Part shown: piece by piece, positions 60,062 through 64,000 of the stretch
Numbering within the stretch: the first letter of the stretch is position 1
How the letters are laid out: each line of letters opens with the position of its first letter
Source: Bin52 sp965243345
Lineage (GTDB): Bacteria > Pseudomonadota > Alphaproteobacteria > Thalassobaculales > Thalassobaculaceae
Direction: 5' to 3'
Length of the DNA: 64,000 nucleotides
NCBI GenBank assembly: GCA_965243345.1
Contig: CBDEUR010000003.1
Location: 310,001-374,000, forward strand
Program-made: the position numbers and the translations under genes
The notes under the pieces: model-generated
What the model was told of the DNA's origin: nothing
Database searches by the model: none
Seen by the model: the letters and a program-made list of their open reading frames with translations, nothing else

Positions 60062-62790
60062 GCGGGATTGCGTTCCGGTTGAACGGCACTCCCGTGTGCC
60101 CCGATGTCTCTGCGGGCCGCCGGCTGAGCGCGGTGCTGCGCGAGAGCTGTGGTCGCCGTGACGTCAAGGTCGGGTGTGACGCCGGCGACTGCGGGGCCTG
60201 CACCGTGCTGGTCGACGGCGAGCCGGTGTGTGCGTGCCTCACGCCGGCAGTCCAGGTATCCGGCCGCAGCGTGGTGACCGTGGCTGACCTGTCGCGCGCC
60301 GGTCCGACGCCGCTGCAACACGCCTTCCTGCGCCACGGGGCCGCCCAGTGCGGGATCTGTACTCCTGGCATGCTGATGGCGGCGACCGCCCTGCTCGAGA
60401 CTGACCCGGCGCCGTCGCGCGACAGTGTCTGCGAAGGACTGGCCGGCGTGCTCTGCCGGTGCACAGGTTATACCAAGATCATCGATGCCGCCCTGGACGC
60501 GTCCCGGGCGCCAGCGGCAGCGCCGATACCCGGTCCCGGCGACGCGGTCGGTGCCCGGATCGCACGGCTGGACGGAGAACCCAAGGTCCTCGGAACCGAG
60601 GCCTTCGGCGACGATGTCGGCCACGACGAAATGCTGCTGGTGCGCGTGGTTCGCTCGCCGCATCCCGCCGCGCGGTTCGAATTCGGGGACCTTGCCGGCT
60701 GGAAGGCCCGGCACCCCGGCATTGCAGCGGTCCTGACCGCCGCCGACATCCCCGGGGTCAACCGGTTCGGGGTGATACCGGAGCACGCCGACCAGCCGGC
60801 GCTTGCGGAAGACCGGGTTCGGTTCAGGGGCGAAGCGGTGGCGCTCGTGGTGGGCAGTACCCGCGTGGTCGAGGCACTGGACCTCGACGGGTTTCCGGTT
60901 CGCTGGTTCGGCGAGGACGCCTTGTCCGATCCGGGGTCAGCTGCAGCCCCCGGGGCGATGCAGGTGCACGACTCCCGGCCCGGCAACATCCTGGTGCGTG
61001 GCCGGGTGGAGCGTGGCAATGCCGAGGCCGCGATCGCGGGGTCGGCGCACATGGTCGAGGCGTCGCTCGCGACCGCCTTCGTCGAACATGCCGCAATCGA
61101 GCCCGAAGCCGGCTGCGCCTGGCTCGATGGCGACGTGCTGGTGCTCCGGTGCTGCACCCAGTCGCCGGTGATGGACCGCGACGGCGTGGGCGGCGTGCTC
61201 GGACTGCCCCCGGACCGTGTCCGCGTGATCCCGACCGCGACCGGTGGCGGGTTCGGTGGCAAGCTGGACCTCTCGGTCCAGCCGCTGGTCGGACTTGCGA
61301 CGCTGGTGACCGGAGCGGCCTGCCGCATGGTCTACACCCGCCAGGAATCCATGCATGCGACCACCAAGCGGCATGCCTCGGCCCTGTCGGTCCGGGTCGG
61401 TGCCGACGAAACCGGCCGGGTGACCGGCATGGTGTTCCACGGAGACTTCGATACCGGGCCCTACGCAAGCTGGGGACCGACGGTTGCGACCCGGGTGCCG
61501 ATCCACGCCTCGGGCCCCTACCGGACCCCGTCCTATCGGGCCACCACTTCGGCGATCCACACCAACGGGCCGATCGGGGGCGCGTTCCGCGGCTTCGGGG
61601 TCCCGCAGGCGGCCATGCTTCAGGAGACTGCCTACGACCGGCTGGCCGAGGCCTGCGGGATTGACCGGCTTGCCTTCAGGAGGCTGAATGCACTGAGGGA
61701 CGGCGACCGATCAGTCTGCGGCCAGGTTCTCGAGGTGGTCGGGCTTGATGACTGTCTCGCGGCGCTGCAGCCACGGTGGGAGCAGGTGATGGCCGAGGTC
61801 GAGGCCTTCAACCGGTCGGCCGGGGCCGTCCGGCGCGGCGTCGGGATCGCATCATGCTGGTACGGGTGCGGCAACACGTCGCTTGCGAATCCCTCCACCA
61901 TTCGTCTTGGTGTCACGCCGGATGGCCGGCTGTGCCTGCACCAGGGTGCTGCCGACATCGGGCAGGGGTCGAACACGGTGATCACCCAGTTCTGTGCCGA
62001 CGGGCTCGGGGTCGCGGTCGGGGATTTCGAGCGTGTCGGACCGGACACGGCTCTCACACCCGACTGCGGCAAGACCTCGGCCTCGCGCCAGACCGTGATT
62101 ACCGGTACCGCGGCCCTGCGGGCCGGTCGCAGTCTTCGCAGCCGGATCCTGCGGCTGACCAACATGGGGGAAGGGGCTGCCATCAGCTTCGTGGCCGGGC
62201 GGATCCGGGTGAGCGAGGGCGCCGAGGAACGCGACCTTGACCCCGGGATCATGGAACCGGATGAGCTTGGCTACGTTCTGCGGGCGGAAGAGACCTACGA
62301 CCCGCACACCGAACCCCTCGACGCCGACGGCCAGGGCCGTCCCTACTCTGTCTACGGATACGGGGCGCAGCTGGCGGAGGTGGAGGTGGACTGCGAGCTG
62401 GCGACCGTCCGTGTCAGGCACATCACCGCAGCGCACGATCTCGGCAGGGCGGTCAATCCGATGCTGGCCGAGGGCCAGATCGAGGGAGGCATTGCCCAGG
62501 GTCTCGGACTGGCGCTGATGGAGGAGTACGTTGCGGGAAGGACCGAGAACCTGCACGACTATCTGATCCCGACAATCGGTGACATGCCGGATATCGAGTG
62601 CATCCTGGTCGAACGCCCGGATCCCGAAGGTCCGCTCGGGGCCCGCGGACTGGGTGAACATGCCCTGATCCCGACCGCGCCGGCCATCCTGAACGCCATC
62701 CGGCACGCGGCCGGGGTCATCCCCGAGGCCGTTCCGGTCCTGCCCCATCGCCTGCACGCCGCCCTGCGGCAACGGGAGTCCCGGCGATGA
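60058..62790 (+). CDS. Fused 2Fe-2S and molybdopterin subunit of a xanthine-dehydrogenase-family hydroxylase
   Basis: 910-residue fusion. Residues 1-150 are the CoxS-like double [2Fe-2S] domain with all eight Cys: 40, 45, 48, 60 (CDAGDCGAC) and 98, 101, 133, 135 (CGIC, CRC). From about 165 it is the molybdopterin subunit: ATGGGFGGKLDLSVQP, GAFRGFGVPQAAM, and catalytic Glu867 in ARGLGEHALIP. Start GTG 60058 overlaps the FAD subunit's stop. Small and large subunits are separate in most such enzymes. With the FAD subunit it forms a complete hydroxylase of purines, nicotinate or a similar heterocycle. XdhC-type chaperone is not seen. Confidence 0.92.
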   Translation: MSGIAFRLNGTPVCPDVSAGRRLSAVLRESCGRRDVKVGCDAGDCGACTVLVDGEPVCACLTPAVQVSGRSVVTVADLSRAGPTPLQHAFLRHGAAQCGICTPGMLMAATALLETDPAPSRDSVCEGLAGVLCRCTGYTKIIDAALDASRAPAAAPIPGPGDAVGARIARLDGEPKVLGTEAFGDDVGHDEMLLVRVVRSPHPAARFEFGDLAGWKARHPGIAAVLTAADIPGVNRFGVIPEHADQPALAEDRVRFRGEAVALVVGSTRVVEALDLDGFPVRWFGEDALSDPGSAAAPGAMQVHDSRPGNILVRGRVERGNAEAAIAGSAHMVEASLATAFVEHAAIEPEAGCAWLDGDVLVLRCCTQSPVMDRDGVGGVLGLPPDRVRVIPTATGGGFGGKLDLSVQPLVGLATLVTGAACRMVYTRQESMHATTKRHASALSVRVGADETGRVTGMVFHGDFDTGPYASWGPTVATRVPIHASGPYRTPSYRATTSAIHTNGPIGGAFRGFGVPQAAMLQETAYDRLAEACGIDRLAFRRLNALRDGDRSVCGQVLEVVGLDDCLAALQPRWEQVMAEVEAFNRSAGAVRRGVGIASCWYGCGNTSLANPSTIRLGVTPDGRLCLHQGAADIGQGSNTVITQFCADGLGVAVGDFERVGPDTALTPDCGKTSASRQTVITGTAALRAGRSLRSRILRLTNMGEGAAISFVAGRIRVSEGAEERDLDPGIMEPDELGYVLRAEETYDPHTEPLDADGQGRPYSVYGYGAQLAEVEVDCELATVRVRHITAAHDLGRAVNPMLAEGQIEGGIAQGLGLALMEEYVAGRTENLHDYLIPTIGDMPDIECILVERPDPEGPLGARGLGEHALIPTAPAILNAIRHAAGVIPEAVPVLPHRLHAALRQRESRR

Positions 62791-64000
62791 GCACGACGCG
62801 CGGGAAACGGCGCAGGCCGGAGAAGATCCGCTGCGACGCCTGTCCGGTCATGTGCTACGTCGCCGAGGGACAGACCGGCGCCTGCGACCGATACGCCAAC
62901 CAGGGTGGACGGATCGTCCGGTGCGATCCGCTCACCATTCTCGACCGCAGGATCGCGGCCGGCGACGAGATCACCCCGTTTCTGGCCATGCATGTCGAGA
63001 ACGCGGACACCGCCGGGCTGTTCATCACCGCGGTTGGCTCGGGCACCACCTATCCCGACTACAAGCCGGCGCCCTTCGTGGTGGAACGCCGCATGGACGG
63101 GGTGGATTTCGTGACAGTGGTCACGGAGGCGATCTTCTCGTACTGCGGGGTGAAGGTGAAGATCGACACCGACCGCCACATCGGACCGGAAACCGCCACG
63201 GTCCGTGCCGGGGGCGAGTCCGTCGGTCACGTGATGACGGCGGAATACGGCTCGCGCATGCTCTCGCTCGGCGGGGTCGATCACCTGACCGGTGGAAGCA
63301 AGGCGCAGGGCCGAGTGACCTGCGAGACCCTGATGCGGCTGTGCAACGGGGAGCCGGTCGAACTCGCAATCGAAGGCGGTTCGGACCTGGTGGTCCAGGC
63401 CGGTGAGCCTCCGGTCATCGACGGACAGGTCGAGGCCAGGATGAGGGTGGGGTGCGGGTCGGCGGCGATCGGCATGTTTGCCTCGCAGTGGGTCGACTTG
63501 GTCGACGAAGTGGTGGTGGTCGACGATCACATCACCGGAGTGGTCTCGGAACACCAGGCCGGCAAGGTGCTGGGGTGGGCCGATACCGGAATACGCATCC
63601 GGGGACGCCGGTCGACCCCGGGGCGGTACTTCCAGGTCGCGGGAGCCGGTCTCGGGTGGGGTGGCACCGACATTGACGACCCCCTGGTGATCCTGGAGGA
63701 GTGGAACGCACGCAAGGGCGCACGGCCGGGACTGAGCATGCTCATGGTCTCGACCACCGGCGAGCACAGCGGCTACTACGTTCTCGACGAGAACCTGGTC
63801 CCGCAGCACCGCGACATGCCGCCTGATCTGGCCGCATCCGTGGCCCTGATCGGCGAGAACTGCGAGCCCGCCCTGTGCACTGTCATGTTCATGGGAGGTG
63901 CGGGGGGGTCCCTGCGATCGGGAGCAACCCGCAACCCGATCCGCCTGACCCGCTCGGTGCAGGAGGGACGGACCCGGGTGACCTGCGGCGGCGTGCCGGC
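62787..64000 (+). CDS. 6-hydroxynicotinate reductase-like iron-sulfur protein (3' truncated)
   Basis: Start ATG 62787 overlaps the preceding stop (ATGA); 404 codons are open to the window edge. The N-terminus carries a Cys-rich motif (C16, C19, C23, C33, C46, with CDACPVMC and GACDRY), fit for an FeS cluster. The body has glycine-rich stretches such as VGCGSAAIGMF and FMGGAGGSLRSGATRNPIRL. I remember this pattern from proteins annotated 6-hydroxynicotinate reductase, which reduce 6-hydroxynicotinate to tetrahydro-oxonicotinate. Placement after a molybdenum hydroxylase fits a hydroxylate-then-reduce pathway. Assignment rests on memory and context. Confidence 0.55.
   Translation, partial: MSTTRGKRRRPEKIRCDACPVMCYVAEGQTGACDRYANQGGRIVRCDPLTILDRRIAAGDEITPFLAMHVENADTAGLFITAVGSGTTYPDYKPAPFVVERRMDGVDFVTVVTEAIFSYCGVKVKIDTDRHIGPETATVRAGGESVGHVMTAEYGSRMLSLGGVDHLTGGSKAQGRVTCETLMRLCNGEPVELAIEGGSDLVVQAGEPPVIDGQVEARMRVGCGSAAIGMFASQWVDLVDEVVVVDDHITGVVSEHQAGKVLGWADTGIRIRGRRSTPGRYFQVAGAGLGWGGTDIDDPLVILEEWNARKGARPGLSMLMVSTTGEHSGYYVLDENLVPQHRDMPPDLAASVALIGENCEPALCTVMFMGGAGGSLRSGATRNPIRLTRSVQEGRTRVTCGGVP

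Noticed and set aside
1..64000. CRISPR array, rRNA or riboswitch
   Set aside because: No regularly spaced direct repeats and no recognisable rRNA or riboswitch cores were seen in the gaps.

Overview
The window looks like one contig of a GC-rich alphaproteobacterial chromosome, probably Rhodospirillales-like. This is inferred from GC-rich codon usage, an endonuclease-type MutL, the order ilvE / MarR (PetP-like) / OmpR-type regulator / EnvZ-type kinase, the lgt-midA-pgeF cluster beside ubiK and proC, the prs-rplY-pth-ychF block, a phasin and a DUF1244 gene. I see no tRNA, rRNA or CRISPR array.

Layout. 1-1.2 kb: end of mutL. 1.8-12.1 kb: a nitrogen-compound catabolic block with a class III aminotransferase, hydantoinase/oxoprolinase-type hyuB-hyuA, a complete TRAP transporter (dctP, dctQ, dctM) and a D-amino-acid dehydrogenase-like flavoprotein. 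12.6-20.3 kb: N-formylglutamate amidohydrolase, a YbdK-type carboxylate-amine ligase, DUF1244 and a Baeyer-Villiger-type monooxygenase in one direction, facing an acyl-CoA-dehydrogenase-like flavoprotein and an SDR, then a divergent sulfatase. 21-40 kb: mostly core genes: folE, trkH, argE, ilvE, a MarR/response-regulator/kinase operon, csaA, phasin, a TetR/COQ9-like gene, proC, ybjN, ubiK, lgt, midA, pgeF, an M24-fold protein, a lipoprotein, prs, rplY, pth and ychF.

40-48.2 kb: a second catabolic block. An N,N-dimethylformamidase large-subunit-like protein is convergent with a three-gene operon (quinone-oxidoreductase-like MDR, YqjM-type old yellow enzyme, Asp-box propeller), and that operon is divergent from an MFS exporter and a beta-hydroxyacid dehydrogenase. 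48.2-50.4 kb: a laterally acquired patch with a frameshifted phage terminase fossil and a PIN / Xre-ImmA(IrrE) pair behind an AT-rich promoter. 50.8-54.9 kb: a second hyuA-hyuB operon and a small membrane protein. 54.9-56.2 kb: a second mobile patch with a decayed TnpB C-terminus, a hairpin directly at its 3' side, and a small-antitoxin/PIN pair with an overlapping leader ORF. 56.5-59 kb: an alpha/beta hydrolase and dgoA-dgoK. 59.2-64 kb: a xanthine-dehydrogenase-family operon (FAD subunit; fused 2Fe-2S plus molybdopterin subunit) running into a 6-hydroxynicotinate-reductase-like iron-sulfur protein cut by the window edge.

Overall the window alternates housekeeping blocks with import and degradation modules for N-containing organic compounds (hydantoin/lactam opening, D-amino acid oxidation, formamide-type hydrolysis, heteroaromatic hydroxylation and reduction). 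The two toxin-antitoxin-like modules both sit next to decayed mobile DNA. Functions are read from motifs and remembered family features; no database search was possible.
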